Below are positions 19,957-29,175 of a stretch of DNA of 64,000 nucleotides, one piece after another. Source of the DNA: Rhodoligotrophos defluvii (GTDB lineage: Bacteria > Pseudomonadota > Alphaproteobacteria > Rhizobiales > Im1); assembly GCF_005281615.1 (NCBI RefSeq), contig NZ_SZZM01000001.1, positions 248,272 through 312,271 on the forward strand. Reading direction: 5' to 3'. The notes under the pieces are model-generated. The model saw nothing but the letters and a program-made list of their open reading frames with translations. It ran no database searches and had not been told where the DNA came from. The position numbers were made by a program, and so were the translations under genes. How positions within the stretch are numbered: position 1 is the stretch's first letter; every line of letters starts with the position of its first letter.

Positions 19957-20160
19957 CTACAAATCTCCTACGCAAGCAGCTCCCAACCACGTTCGTAAAG
20001 AGGGGTCGTGGACCTTTCCTGCAGACATAATGATTTATAAATTTAAATCTTTTACAACTGCATCAAGATATCTCTCGCATAATACAATTTTTAGGCGAGT
20101 CATGCAACGCATACGGAAATAAACTTTGCGGAATCATCGTTTTATAGCTGCGTTTGTCTT
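19957..20160. other. AT-rich intergenic region
   Basis: This gap upstream of the Ala/Gly-rich gene is clearly lower in GC than its surroundings, especially 20025-20110, with runs of A/T. It probably holds the promoter of the minus-strand gene starting at 19956. I see no gene or clear operator in it. Confidence 0.5.
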
Positions 20161-20197
20161 AAAGGTGGCCACCGGTTGAGCAGAGGTGGCCACCTTT
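20161..20197 (-). terminator. Rho-independent terminator of the DUF1236 gene
   Basis: A perfect 13-bp stem (AAAGGTGGCCACC/GGTGGCCACCTTT) with an 11-nt loop starts 14 bp past the stop of the minus-strand gene at 20211-20531 and ends in TTT on that strand. Confidence 0.8.
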
Positions 20198-20210
20198 CGC
20201 CGGGGGAGGG

Positions 20211-20531
20211 TCAGTCGATGATCTGCACGATCCTGCGGCTGCCGGGCTCGACAAGCACCGTGCGGCCATCCACGATCACGTAGCGGTACTCGCTCACTTC
20301 GGGCACGCCCTCGATCGTGTGCAGCTCGACCTCGGCAGGCAACGTGGCGCCAACCTCCAGTTCGACGGAGCCGGGCAAGGTGACCGGCGCGACGGAGTGC
20401 TTGGTGACGTATTCCTTCACCACCGTCTGCTTTTCCGGCGGCAGCACCACCGTCGTGGTCTGCGCAAAGGCTGGAGCTGCCGTGCCCGCAAGGAGCAGCA
20501 TCGCCGCGATCATGGATTTACCGGACTTCAT
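20211..20531 (-). CDS. DUF1236 domain-containing secreted protein
   Basis: 106 residues: a signal peptide (1-~24, AFAQ cleavage) and a DUF1236-type region in which a VPEVSEYRYVIVDGRTVLVEP core is followed by RRIVQIID. AGAGG lies 7 nt before the ATG at 20531, which is preferred over an upstream in-frame start. It is the most downstream of three tandem genes ending in this domain. DUF1236 has no established function; the proteins are exported. Confidence 0.82.
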   Translation of the reverse strand: MKSGKSMIAAMLLLAGTAAPAFAQTTTVVLPPEKQTVVKEYVTKHSVAPVTLPGSVELEVGATLPAEVELHTIEGVPEVSEYRYVIVDGRTVLVEPGSRRIVQIID

Positions 20532-20563
20532 GACGAAACCTCTTTCCATTGTTGAGACCCGGG

Positions 20564-21379
20564 TCAGGCGATCACGTAGACGATCTCGTAGGTGCCGGGA
20601 TCGACGATGATGATGCGGCCATCCGCCAGCACGAAATAGCGATAGGACCGGTAGGCCGGCACGATCTCCACGATGCGCGGCGGAAGCGGGTACAGTTCGA
20701 TGGTCCGCGGAATGGCCACGCCGACCGAGATATTGAAGTCGATATCGCGGATCGGCTCGACGTCTGTCTCACGGATCGTCTGCTTGATGACGGTCTTTTC
20801 CCTGTTGTCGATCTTGACGTCGGTGCCGCTCTCCTTGCTCGCGCTCTGCTCCGATGAGCCGCGCCGCTGGTTGGTGCCGCTCTGGGATTCTTCGCTCTGC
20901 TCGCCGCGCGTGGTCGAGCCGGTACGGGTCTGGGTGTCGGTTTCCTGCTGACCCTGCTGGCGCTCGCGCCTCTGCTCGTTGGACGTGCCGGACTGGCGCT
21001 GCTGATTGTTGGTCCCGTCCTCGGTGCCGGCCTGGCTGTCGGTTCCCGCGTCGGATCCGCCCTGCCGACGCTGGGTCGTGGCGCCGGTTCCCTGGCCGTC
21101 GGTTGCGCCTTGGCGCTGCTGCATCTGCTGGCCACCTTGCGCCGCACCGCCCTGGGCGGAGCCACCGCCCTGCACTGCGCCGCCGCTCTGAGCCGACGAA
21201 CCGCTGCCGGGCAAGGTGGTGCTGCCGCCGGCTCCGGCACCGCCCTGGGCCGACGCGCCGCCTTGGGTGGTTGCGGCACCGCCGCCACTGCCCTGCTGCT
21301 GCAGAGTGGTCTGAGCGGAAACCGTCGCGACGCCGAGAAGCGCCACCGTCGCTACACTTGCCAGTAATCGGGAAATCAT
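20564..21379 (-). CDS. DUF1236 protein with a long Gly/Gln/Ser/Thr-rich region
   Basis: 271 residues. After a signal peptide (1-~22, SAQT cleavage), residues ~25-180 are a low-complexity stretch rich in Gly, Gln, Ser, Thr, Arg and Glu. The C-terminal ~90 residues form the DUF1236 domain, with YRYFVLADGRIIIVDPGTY near the end. The disordered segment suggests a cell-surface or matrix role, but I do not assign one. It is 32 bp upstream of the smaller DUF1236 gene and probably cotranscribed. Confidence 0.8.
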   Translation of the reverse strand: MISRLLASVATVALLGVATVSAQTTLQQQGSGGGAATTQGGASAQGGAGAGGSTTLPGSGSSAQSGGAVQGGGSAQGGAAQGGQQMQQRQGATDGQGTGATTQRRQGGSDAGTDSQAGTEDGTNNQQRQSGTSNEQRRERQQGQQETDTQTRTGSTTRGEQSEESQSGTNQRRGSSEQSASKESGTDVKIDNREKTVIKQTIRETDVEPIRDIDFNISVGVAIPRTIELYPLPPRIVEIVPAYRSYRYFVLADGRIIIVDPGTYEIVYVIA

Positions 21380-21472
21380 GGTCTTTTCTCCTTCCAGTAA
21401 AACTTGCCTTCAGGAAAGATAACGAGCGCCTGCTCGAGTTATTCCGAGGCCATCTGCTTCGACGTTGAGAGA

Positions 21473-21504
21473 AACGGGGCCGCCCGACAGGTCACGGCCC
21501 CGTT
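21473..21504 (-). terminator. Terminator hairpin after the SH3-DUF1236 gene
   Basis: A 10-bp perfect stem (AACGGGGCCG/CGGCCCCGTT) with a 12-nt loop begins 10 bp beyond the stop of the gene at 21515-22237, followed on the minus strand by TTTCTC. It separates this gene from the two downstream DUF1236 genes. Confidence 0.7.
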
Positions 21505-21514
21505 ACTTGCGTGG

Positions 21515-22237
21515 TTAGCGGATGATCTGAACCACCCGCCGCGTGCCAGGCTCCACCAGCACACGAGAGTTGTTCACATAGGCATACCGGTACTCATAGT
21601 TGGGCACCGGATGGAGCTCGACCGTCTCAGGCAAGCGGGAGCCCACCACCACCTGGCGCTCGATGACGACGGGTTCGGCCGGCGCACTCGTCACGAAATC
21701 AACGACGCGCGCAGGCAGGCTCAGCGCCGTCCCGACCGCCGCGCCGGTCACGCCGCCGACCACCGCACCGACGGGGCCGCCCACCGCGGCGCCGGCTGCG
21801 GCACCGGTGGTGGCGCCAGCCGTGGTGCCGTCCGCGACGGAGATCCAGCGGTCGCGCTCGCTATAGAAGGGCCGATCACGGTAATAGGTGTCCCAGTAGC
21901 TCGCCGTGTCATAGGTGACCGTCGGTACTTCGAAGGTGGCCGGCGCCTCGGTGATCACCGCCTGTTGATTGGTGGTATCGTAGGCGAGATAGCGGCCGTA
22001 GGCCCAACCGCGCGCTCCATTGAAGGCCACATCGCACCAGCTCCGGCCTTCGAGGCAGCCGAAAAACTCCACGCCCTCCTGAGCGGGAATGGTGGTCACG
22101 ACCGGAAACTCGGGGCTGGGCCCCGCCCGCAGATTGAGATCCGTCGTGGCGAAGACGGACTGCTGGGCACTGGCACTGGCGGGCAGCAGGGCCGCGCTCG
22201 CAAGAGCTGCTATAGCAAGTGCTTTCCTCATGCTCAT
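21515..22237 (-). CDS. Secreted bacterial SH3 domain plus DUF1236 protein
   Basis: 240 residues: a signal peptide (1-~24), an SH3b domain (LNLRAGPSPEFPVV through GRSWCDV and GARGWAYGRYL), a linker, a glycine-zipper stretch (TTGAAAGAAVGGPVGAVVGG), and a C-terminal DUF1236 domain ending YEYRYAYVNNSRVLVEP and RRVVQIIR. GAGGAGAG precedes the ATG at 22237. SH3b domains often bind cell-wall peptides and the glycine zipper suggests membrane insertion, so envelope association is likely. Confidence 0.82.
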   Translation of the reverse strand: MSMRKALAIAALASAALLPASASAQQSVFATTDLNLRAGPSPEFPVVTTIPAQEGVEFFGCLEGRSWCDVAFNGARGWAYGRYLAYDTTNQQAVITEAPATFEVPTVTYDTASYWDTYYRDRPFYSERDRWISVADGTTAGATTGAAAGAAVGGPVGAVVGGVTGAAVGTALSLPARVVDFVTSAPAEPVVIERQVVVGSRLPETVELHPVPNYEYRYAYVNNSRVLVEPGTRRVVQIIR

Positions 22238-22710
22238 GAGATCTCTCCTCTTAAACTGCCAGGATCGGTAGCTGCCGAGGCTGGCTGTTTCGGCCAAAAC
22301 TCGGCCGGTTCGCCGCTTCGAGGCGGACGCATTCCCGATCATCCGAGACCCACTCCGGAGCTCGGGGACGCTCGCGGAAAGATCTCTTTCCGCGTTTGCC
22401 AGTTGAACCTGCACGTGAACGCCAGATCAGCCGCGCATCAGAGCGGATGACTTTAAATCATCGAGACGTCAGCCAGCTCCATATATTTGCTTCGGCATGA
22501 TCTTCTCCGAAGTCAGCGTCCACGCTTCGGGACCATGCTCTGACAAAACGTCCAAATCGAAAATTTATTCCCGGGAAATACGATCAATGATCTGTTTGGG
22601 CGCAACTAAAGTCGATCTGTGCTTGGCGCGCACGACACCGGCGTCCCCCTTGGGGGGCGCGGCAGTTGTCGTGGACTGGCAGGAGGGCCGTGGGGCCCAA
22701 GGGATGCGCG
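22238..22710. other. Gene-poor intergenic region
   Basis: 473 bases between the SH3-DUF1236 gene and the small FPASDPP-motif gene. It should hold the promoter of the former. The middle (about 22440-22620) is lower in GC and includes the short palindrome TTCCCGGGAA. Open frames here lack ribosome sites and coding character, so I call no gene. Confidence 0.5.
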
Positions 22711-23040
<330 letters not shown>

Positions 23041-23188
23041 TCACCGCACCGCCACTGCTGGCGGCTGGATGGGTCGCCTAAAGAAGCCTTCATCCAGCAA
23101 TAAGTTCCCGAACTGGATCTCACGCGCCCAGGATGGAATGCCGTGCTATGGTTTGAGAGATTGCGTAACAGTGTCGCTCCGTATTCAG

Positions 23189-24106
23189 ATGGACATACGC
23201 CAACTTCAATATCTCGCCGCGCTGGCCCGGGAGAAGCACTTCACCCGGGCGGCCAGCGCCTGCAACGTGACCCAGCCGACGCTCTCGGGCCGCATCCGCC
23301 AGCTCGAGCAGGAGCTGGGCGTGCCGATCGTCGAGCGCGGCCAGCGCTATGTGGGTCTCACGGCGGAAGGCGAGCGGGTGCTCAAATGGGCTTTGCACAT
23401 TCTCGATGCGTGGTCGTCGCTGCACCAGGAGATCGAGCAATTTAAGCAGGGCCGCACCCAGCTTGCCGGCCGGCTGGCGCTGGGGGTAATTCCCTCCGCC
23501 CTGCCGATGGCGGCGCAGCTCACCAGCACCATCCAGCGGCAATACCCGGAAGTCGACATCGCCGTCATGTCGCAGACGTCGATCGAGATCCTGCGCTCCC
23601 TGGAGGAATATACGATCGATGCAGGCGTGACTTATCTCGACAACGAGTCGATCGAGGGCTTCATTTCGGCGCCGCTCTATACCGAGCGCTACTGCCTGTT
23701 CGTGCATGACGAAAGCCCGATGGCAAAGCGCACCAGCGTGACCTGGGCGGAGGCTGCGCAGCTGCCGCTGTGCCTGCTGACCCCGAACATGCAGAACCGC
23801 CGGATCATCGACAATGCGTTCCGGGCCGCCAACACCAAGCCGGTGCCGCGGCTCGAGACGGACTCGGTGATCCATCTCTATGCCAATGTGCGGCATACGG
23901 GGCTTGCGGCGATCATGCCTGACTATTTCTTCGAGCTGCTCGGGCCGATGCCGAATATCCGCCCCATTCCCCTGCGCGAACCCGACGTGGCGCACGAGGT
24001 CGGCCTGATCGCGCTGGATCGAGATCCGCTGCCGCCACTCATCACGGCCATTCTCGACGTGATCGCCAGCATGAATGCGACCAGCGGCAAGCCGTTGGCG
24101 CCATAG
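23189..24106 (+). CDS. LysR family transcriptional regulator of formate dehydrogenase (FdsR-like)
   Basis: 305 residues. The N-terminal helix-turn-helix is MDIRQLQYLAALAREKHFTRAA followed by NVTQPTLSGRIRQLEQELG (residues 1-60). The effector domain of the LysR periplasmic-binding type follows. It lies directly upstream of, and in the same direction as, fdsGBA-fdhD-fdsD, so it is the likely regulator. The start at 23189 matches the usual LysR beginning; the longer in-frame start adds an unrelated 76-residue sequence. Confidence 0.9.
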   Translation: MDIRQLQYLAALAREKHFTRAASACNVTQPTLSGRIRQLEQELGVPIVERGQRYVGLTAEGERVLKWALHILDAWSSLHQEIEQFKQGRTQLAGRLALGVIPSALPMAAQLTSTIQRQYPEVDIAVMSQTSIEILRSLEEYTIDAGVTYLDNESIEGFISAPLYTERYCLFVHDESPMAKRTSVTWAEAAQLPLCLLTPNMQNRRIIDNAFRAANTKPVPRLETDSVIHLYANVRHTGLAAIMPDYFFELLGPMPNIRPIPLREPDVAHEVGLIALDRDPLPPLITAILDVIASMNATSGKPLAP

Positions 24107-24139
24107 ACGCTGCCGATCGTACCATTGATGCAAGCGATT

Positions 24140-24170
24140 TTGAATTCGGGCGCGCGCAGATTAGATTCAA
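24140..24170. promoter_or_regulatory. Candidate LysR-type operator before fdsG
   Basis: An inverted repeat TTGAAT-N19-ATTCAA lies in the 112-bp gap between the regulator gene and fdsG, in an A/T-richer patch. LysR proteins bind dyads of this general type upstream of their targets. This rests on pattern alone. Confidence 0.35.
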
Positions 24171-24218
24171 TCAAGAATATGCCCTTCATAAGGGCGCGCG
24201 AGTCCGGATGGATACGAC

Positions 24219-24746
24219 ATGGATGCTGCCCGCCGAAATGCCTCGGCCATGCACCCCGCGGAGCGGGGACTGGATGAAGACAGCCTCGCGGCGATCGATG
24301 CGATCACCGCGCGCCATGGCAACCGGCCGGACGCGCTGATCGAGATCTATCACGAGGTGCAGGAGGCGCTGGGCCATATACCGGAAGGCGCGCTGCCGCG
24401 GATCGCGCGGGCGCTCAACATCTCCCGGGCGGAGGCGCGCGGCGTTTTCACTTTCTACCACGATTTCCGGGACAGGCCGGCCGGCCGCCATGTGATCAAG
24501 CTCTGCCGGGCCGAGGCCTGCCAGTCCATGGGGTGTCGTTCCCTGGAGGCGCACGCCAAGCAGCGGCTGGGCATCGGGATGGGCGAGACCACCGGGGATG
24601 GCGAAGTCACCCTGGAAGCGGTATACTGTCTGGGCAATTGCGCGCTTTCGCCGGCTGTGATGATCGATGGCCGGCTCTATGGGCGGGTCGACGCGACCCG
24701 TTTCGACGCGCTAGTGGATGAGTTCAAGCGGAGGGCCGCATCATGA
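24219..24746 (+). CDS. fdsG: NAD-dependent formate dehydrogenase, gamma subunit (NuoE-like)
   Basis: 175 residues with the thioredoxin-like 2Fe-2S fold of NuoE. The cluster cysteines are in LCRAEACQSMGC and VYCLGNCALSP. The helical N-terminus includes IEIYHEVQEALGHIPEGAL, a NuoE hallmark. It relays electrons between FdsA and FdsB in the cytoplasmic formate:NAD+ oxidoreductase. The stop overlaps the fdsB start by 4 bp. Confidence 0.93.
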   Translation: MDAARRNASAMHPAERGLDEDSLAAIDAITARHGNRPDALIEIYHEVQEALGHIPEGALPRIARALNISRAEARGVFTFYHDFRDRPAGRHVIKLCRAEACQSMGCRSLEAHAKQRLGIGMGETTGDGEVTLEAVYCLGNCALSPAVMIDGRLYGRVDATRFDALVDEFKRRAAS

Positions 24747-26308
24747 TGGCCGCCGCCCGCATCTATGTTCCCGGTGATTCCGCCGCCTGTTCCGTGGGAG
24801 CAGACGAGGTGGCGGCTGCCATTGCGGCCGAAGCGGCGGCGCGGGGCATTACCCTCACCATCGTGCGCAACGGCTCGCGCGGCCTGCTCTATCTGGAGCC
24901 GCTGGTGGAGGTTGCCACGCTTGAGGGCCGTGTTGCCTATGGTCCGGTGACGGCGGCGGATGTGCCCGGCCTGTTCGATGCCGGGTTTCTGGAAGGCGGC
25001 GCCCACCCTCTCGGCCACGGGCTTACGGAAGAGATCCCTTATCTCAAGAACCAGGAGCGGCTCACCTTCGCCCGTTGCGGCATCATCGATCCCCTGAGCC
25101 TTGACGAGTTCATCGCCCATGGGGGCTATGCCGGTCTCAGACACGCCTTGGAGCTCGCGCCTGCGGACATCGTCGCGGAAGTTGCCGCATCGGGCCTGCG
25201 TGGGCGTGGCGGCGCGGGCTTCCCAACGGGGATCAAGTGGAAGACCGTGCTCGATGCGGTGGCGGACCAGAAATATGTCTGCTGCAACGCGGATGAGGGC
25301 GACAGCGGCACCTTTGCCGACCGCATGCTGATGGAGGGCGATCCTTTCGCCCTCATCGAGGGCATGACCATTGCCGGCATCGCCACCGGCGCCACACAAG
25401 GCTTCATCTATATCCGCTCCGAATATCCCGATGCGATCCGGGTGATGAAGCAGGCGATCGCCATGGCCGAGGCCGCCGGCTGGCTGGGCGATGACATCCA
25501 GGGCTCGGGCCGCCGTTTCCGGCTTGCCGTGCGCGTGGGCGCGGGTGCCTATATCTGCGGCGAGGAGACCGCCATGCTGGAGAGCCTGGAAGGCCGCCGC
25601 GGCATGGTACGGCCGAAGCCGCCGCTGCCGGCGCTCGAAGGCCTGTTCGGCAAGCCCACCGTCATAAACAACGTGCTGAGCTTTGCGGCGGTACCGACCA
25701 TTCTGGAGCGCGGCGCCAAGTTCTATGCGGATTTCGGCATGGGCCGGTCGCGCGGCACCCTGCCCTTCCAGCTTGCCGGAAACATCAAGCGCGGCGGGCT
25801 GGTGGAGAAGGCCTTCGGCGTGACGCTCGCCGAGTTGGTCTATGACTTCGGTGGCGGCACCGCCTCGGGCCGCCCGGCCCGCGCGGTGCAGATGGGCGGT
25901 CCGCTCGGCGCCTATCTGCCGGTTTCGCTGTTCACGCTGCAGCAGGATTACGAGACCTTCGCCGAGAACGGTGCCATGGTCGGCCATGGCGGCCTAGTGC
26001 TGTTCGACGATACGGTCGACATGCTCGAACAGGCTCGGTTTGCCATGGAATTCTGCGCGGTCGAATCCTGCGGCAAGTGCACGCCGTGCCGGATCGGCTC
26101 GATCCGTGGGGTCGAGGTCATCGACCGGATCGCCGCCGGCATCGATCACAAGCGCAATCTCGACGTGCTCACCGACCTCTGCGAGACCATGACCGATGGA
26201 TCGCTTTGCGCCATGGGCGGGCTTACCCCCATGCCCGTGATGAGCGCGCTCAAGCATTTCCCAGAAGATTTCGAACCGCGCCGAGCGACGCTGGATGCGG
26301 CGGAATGA
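24743..26308 (+). CDS. fdsB: NAD-dependent formate dehydrogenase, beta subunit (NuoF-like, FMN and NAD binding)
   Basis: 521 residues. An N-terminal thioredoxin-like segment (~1-110) precedes the NuoF core: NADH site GLRGRGGAGFPTGIKW, FMN site CNADEGDSGTFADR, and YICGEETAMLESLEG. The C-terminal 4Fe-4S cluster cysteines are in ESCGKCTPCRIGS and DGSLCAMGG. It delivers electrons from formate to NAD+. The overlapping ATGA with fdsG implies coupled translation. Confidence 0.95.
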   Translation: MMAAARIYVPGDSAACSVGADEVAAAIAAEAAARGITLTIVRNGSRGLLYLEPLVEVATLEGRVAYGPVTAADVPGLFDAGFLEGGAHPLGHGLTEEIPYLKNQERLTFARCGIIDPLSLDEFIAHGGYAGLRHALELAPADIVAEVAASGLRGRGGAGFPTGIKWKTVLDAVADQKYVCCNADEGDSGTFADRMLMEGDPFALIEGMTIAGIATGATQGFIYIRSEYPDAIRVMKQAIAMAEAAGWLGDDIQGSGRRFRLAVRVGAGAYICGEETAMLESLEGRRGMVRPKPPLPALEGLFGKPTVINNVLSFAAVPTILERGAKFYADFGMGRSRGTLPFQLAGNIKRGGLVEKAFGVTLAELVYDFGGGTASGRPARAVQMGGPLGAYLPVSLFTLQQDYETFAENGAMVGHGGLVLFDDTVDMLEQARFAMEFCAVESCGKCTPCRIGSIRGVEVIDRIAAGIDHKRNLDVLTDLCETMTDGSLCAMGGLTPMPVMSALKHFPEDFEPRRATLDAAE

Positions 26309-26321
26309 CAAAGGTGCTCCG

Positions 26322-29171
26322 ATGACGCTGATCAAGGAACTCGACTACGGAACGCCGAAGAGCACGGCCACGGAGTTCGTGACCCTGGAGATCGACGGCC
26401 AGGAGGTCACGGTGCCGGCGGGCACATCGATCATGCGCGCGGCCATGGACCGGGGCGTCAAAATCCCCAAGCTGTGCGCCACCGACATGCTGGAGTCGTT
26501 CGGCTCGTGCCGGCTGTGCCTGGTGGAGATCGAAGGCCGCAAGGGCACGCCGGCCTCGTGCACCACGCCGGTGGCGCCCGGCATGAAGGTGAAGACGCAG
26601 ACCGAGCGTCTCGCCCGCCTGCGCAAGGGCGTGATGGAGCTCTATATCTCCGACCATCCGCTGGATTGCCTGACCTGCTCGGCCAATGGCGATTGCGAGC
26701 TGCAGGACATGGCCGGCGCTGTGGGCTTGCGCGAGGTGCGCTACGGCTATGACGGCGCCAATCACCTGGATGCGGAGAAGGACGAGAGCAACCCCTATTT
26801 CACCTTCGATCCGGCCAAATGCATCGTCTGCTCACGCTGCGTGCGGGCCTGCGAGGAGGTGCAGGGCACCTTCGCCTTGACCATCGATGATCGCGGCTTT
26901 GCCTCCCATGTGGCGGCAGGCATGGACGAGGGCTTCCTTGCATCGGAATGCGTGTCCTGCGGCGCCTGCGTCCAGGCTTGCCCCACCGCCACGCTCACCG
27001 AGAAGTCGGTCATCGAGATGGGCCAGCCCGAGCACAGCGTGCTCACCACCTGCGCTTATTGCGGCGTCGGCTGCTCGTTCAAGGCGGAGATGAAAGGCGA
27101 GGAAGTGGTGCGCATGGTGCCGTACAAGGATGGCGGCGCCAATGAAGGCCATTCCTGCGTGAAGGGCCGCTTCGCCTTCGGCTATGCCACCCACAAGGAC
27201 CGGCAGCTGAAGCCGATGATCCGCGAGAGGATCACCGATCCGTGGCGCGAGGTAAGCTGGGACGAGGCGATCACCTATGCCGCCACGCGCCTCAAGGACA
27301 TTCAAGCTCGGCATGGCCGCGGCTCGATCGGCGGCATCACCTCCTCGCGCTGCACCAACGAGGAGGTCTATGTCGTCCAGAAGATGATCCGGGCGGCCTT
27401 CGGCAACAACAATGTGGATACCTGCGCGCGCGTGTGCCACTCGCCCACCGGCTATGGCTTGAAGCAGACGCTGGGCACCTCGGCCGGCACGCAGGATTTC
27501 AAAAGCGTGGCAAAAGCCGACGTGATCATGGTGATCGGCGCCAACCCGACGGATGCGCATCCGGTGTTCGCCTCGCGCATGAAGCGGCGGCTGCGGGAAG
27601 GCGCCAAGCTGATCGTGGTCGATCCGCGGCGCATCGACCTGGTGAAATCGCCTCATGTCGAGGCAGCCTATCACCTGCCGCTGCGGCCCGGCACCAATGT
27701 GGCCGTGATGAACGCCATGGCCCATGTGATCGTGACCGAGGGTCTGGTCGACCGCGCCTATGTGGAGGAGCGTTGCGACCCCAAGGACTTCGGCTTATGG
27801 GAGCAGTTCATCAGCGCGCCGGAGCATTCACCAGAGGCGCTGGAGGAGGTGACCGGGGTTCCGGCTGCGGAGCTGCGCGCCGCAGCCCGGCTCTATGCCT
27901 CGGCCCCCAACGGGGCGATCTATTACGGCTTGGGCGTCACCGAGCACAGCCAGGGCTCGACCATGGTGATGGCCATGGCCAATCTCGCCATGGCCACCGG
28001 CAATATCGGCCGCGAGGGCGTGGGCATCAATCCGCTGCGTGGGCAGAACAATGTGCAGGGCTCGTGCGACATGGGCTCGTTCCCCCATGAGCTCACCGGC
28101 TATCGCCACATCTCGGACACCACGGTCCGCAGCCTGTTCGAGGGCGCCTGGAATGTGACGCTCGATCCCGAGCCGGGCCTGCGCATTCCCAACATGTTCG
28201 GGGCCGCCATCGATGGCTCGTTCAAGGGCCTGTTCGTGCAGGGCGAGGACATCGCACAGTCCGACCCCAACCTGAAGCATGTGAGCGCGGCGCTGGAGGC
28301 GATGGAATGCGTGATCGTGCAGGACCTGTTCCTGAACGAGACCGCCGCCTTCGCCCATATCTTCTTTCCCGGCACCTCGTTTCTGGAGAAGGACGGCACC
28401 TTCACCAATGCCGAGCGCCGCATCAACCGGGTGCGCCCGGTGATGAAGGAGAAGCAGGGCCTGTCGGAATGGGAGATCGTGTGCCGGCTGTCGACCGCCA
28501 TGGGCTATCCCATGCACTACAATTCGGCGGCCGAGATCATGGACGAGATCGCCGCGCTGACCCCGACCTTCGCCGGCGTCTCCTTCGATCTCCTGGACCG
28601 GGTGGGCAGCGTGCAGTGGCCGTGCAACGAGAACGCGCCGCAGGGCACGCCGGTCATGCATATCGGCAAGTTCGTGCGCGGCAAGGGCCGGTTCATGATC
28701 ACCGAGTTCGTGGCGACGCCCGAGCGGACCAACCGCTCGTTCCCGCTGATCCTCACCACGGGGCGCATTCTCAGCCAGTACAATGTGGGCGCGCAGACCC
28801 GGCGCACCGCGAATGTGGCTTGGCACAAGGAGGACGTGCTGGAGATTCATCCCTTCGATGCGGAGGAGCGCGGGATCAAGGACGGCGACCTGGTTTCGCT
28901 CACCAGCCGTATCGGCGGCACGACGCTCAGGGCTGTGATCTCCGACCGTATGCCGCAGGGCGTGGTCTACACCACCTTCCACCATCCGGTGACCGGTGCC
29001 AATGTGATCACCACCGAATATTCGGACTGGGCCACCAACTGCCCGGAATACAAGGTGACCGCGGTGCAGGTGACACGCTCGAACCAGCCATCAGACTGGC
29101 AGCGGGAGTGGGAACTGCGCGAGACCGAGCACAAGCGTGTGGGCCTCAAGCCGCTGGTCGCGGCGGAATGA
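26322..29171 (+). CDS. fdsA: NAD-dependent formate dehydrogenase, alpha (catalytic) subunit
   Basis: 949 residues. Order of domains: N-terminal 2Fe-2S (CATDMLESFGSCRLC), a His-type 4Fe-4S region (DHPLDCLTCSANGDC), a two-cluster ferredoxin region (CIVCSRCVRAC, CVSCGACVQAC), a further 4Fe-4S (CAYCGVGC), then the bis-MGD domain. The active-site cysteine, not selenocysteine, is in DTCARVCHSPTGYG. Molybdopterin-contact blocks include QNNVQGSCDMG. It oxidises formate to CO2 in the cytoplasm. It starts 13 bp after fdsB. Confidence 0.96.
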   Translation: MTLIKELDYGTPKSTATEFVTLEIDGQEVTVPAGTSIMRAAMDRGVKIPKLCATDMLESFGSCRLCLVEIEGRKGTPASCTTPVAPGMKVKTQTERLARLRKGVMELYISDHPLDCLTCSANGDCELQDMAGAVGLREVRYGYDGANHLDAEKDESNPYFTFDPAKCIVCSRCVRACEEVQGTFALTIDDRGFASHVAAGMDEGFLASECVSCGACVQACPTATLTEKSVIEMGQPEHSVLTTCAYCGVGCSFKAEMKGEEVVRMVPYKDGGANEGHSCVKGRFAFGYATHKDRQLKPMIRERITDPWREVSWDEAITYAATRLKDIQARHGRGSIGGITSSRCTNEEVYVVQKMIRAAFGNNNVDTCARVCHSPTGYGLKQTLGTSAGTQDFKSVAKADVIMVIGANPTDAHPVFASRMKRRLREGAKLIVVDPRRIDLVKSPHVEAAYHLPLRPGTNVAVMNAMAHVIVTEGLVDRAYVEERCDPKDFGLWEQFISAPEHSPEALEEVTGVPAAELRAAARLYASAPNGAIYYGLGVTEHSQGSTMVMAMANLAMATGNIGREGVGINPLRGQNNVQGSCDMGSFPHELTGYRHISDTTVRSLFEGAWNVTLDPEPGLRIPNMFGAAIDGSFKGLFVQGEDIAQSDPNLKHVSAALEAMECVIVQDLFLNETAAFAHIFFPGTSFLEKDGTFTNAERRINRVRPVMKEKQGLSEWEIVCRLSTAMGYPMHYNSAAEIMDEIAALTPTFAGVSFDLLDRVGSVQWPCNENAPQGTPVMHIGKFVRGKGRFMITEFVATPERTNRSFPLILTTGRILSQYNVGAQTRRTANVAWHKEDVLEIHPFDAEERGIKDGDLVSLTSRIGGTTLRAVISDRMPQGVVYTTFHHPVTGANVITTEYSDWATNCPEYKVTAVQVTRSNQPSDWQREWELRETEHKRVGLKPLVAAE

Positions 29172-29175
29172 GGCC

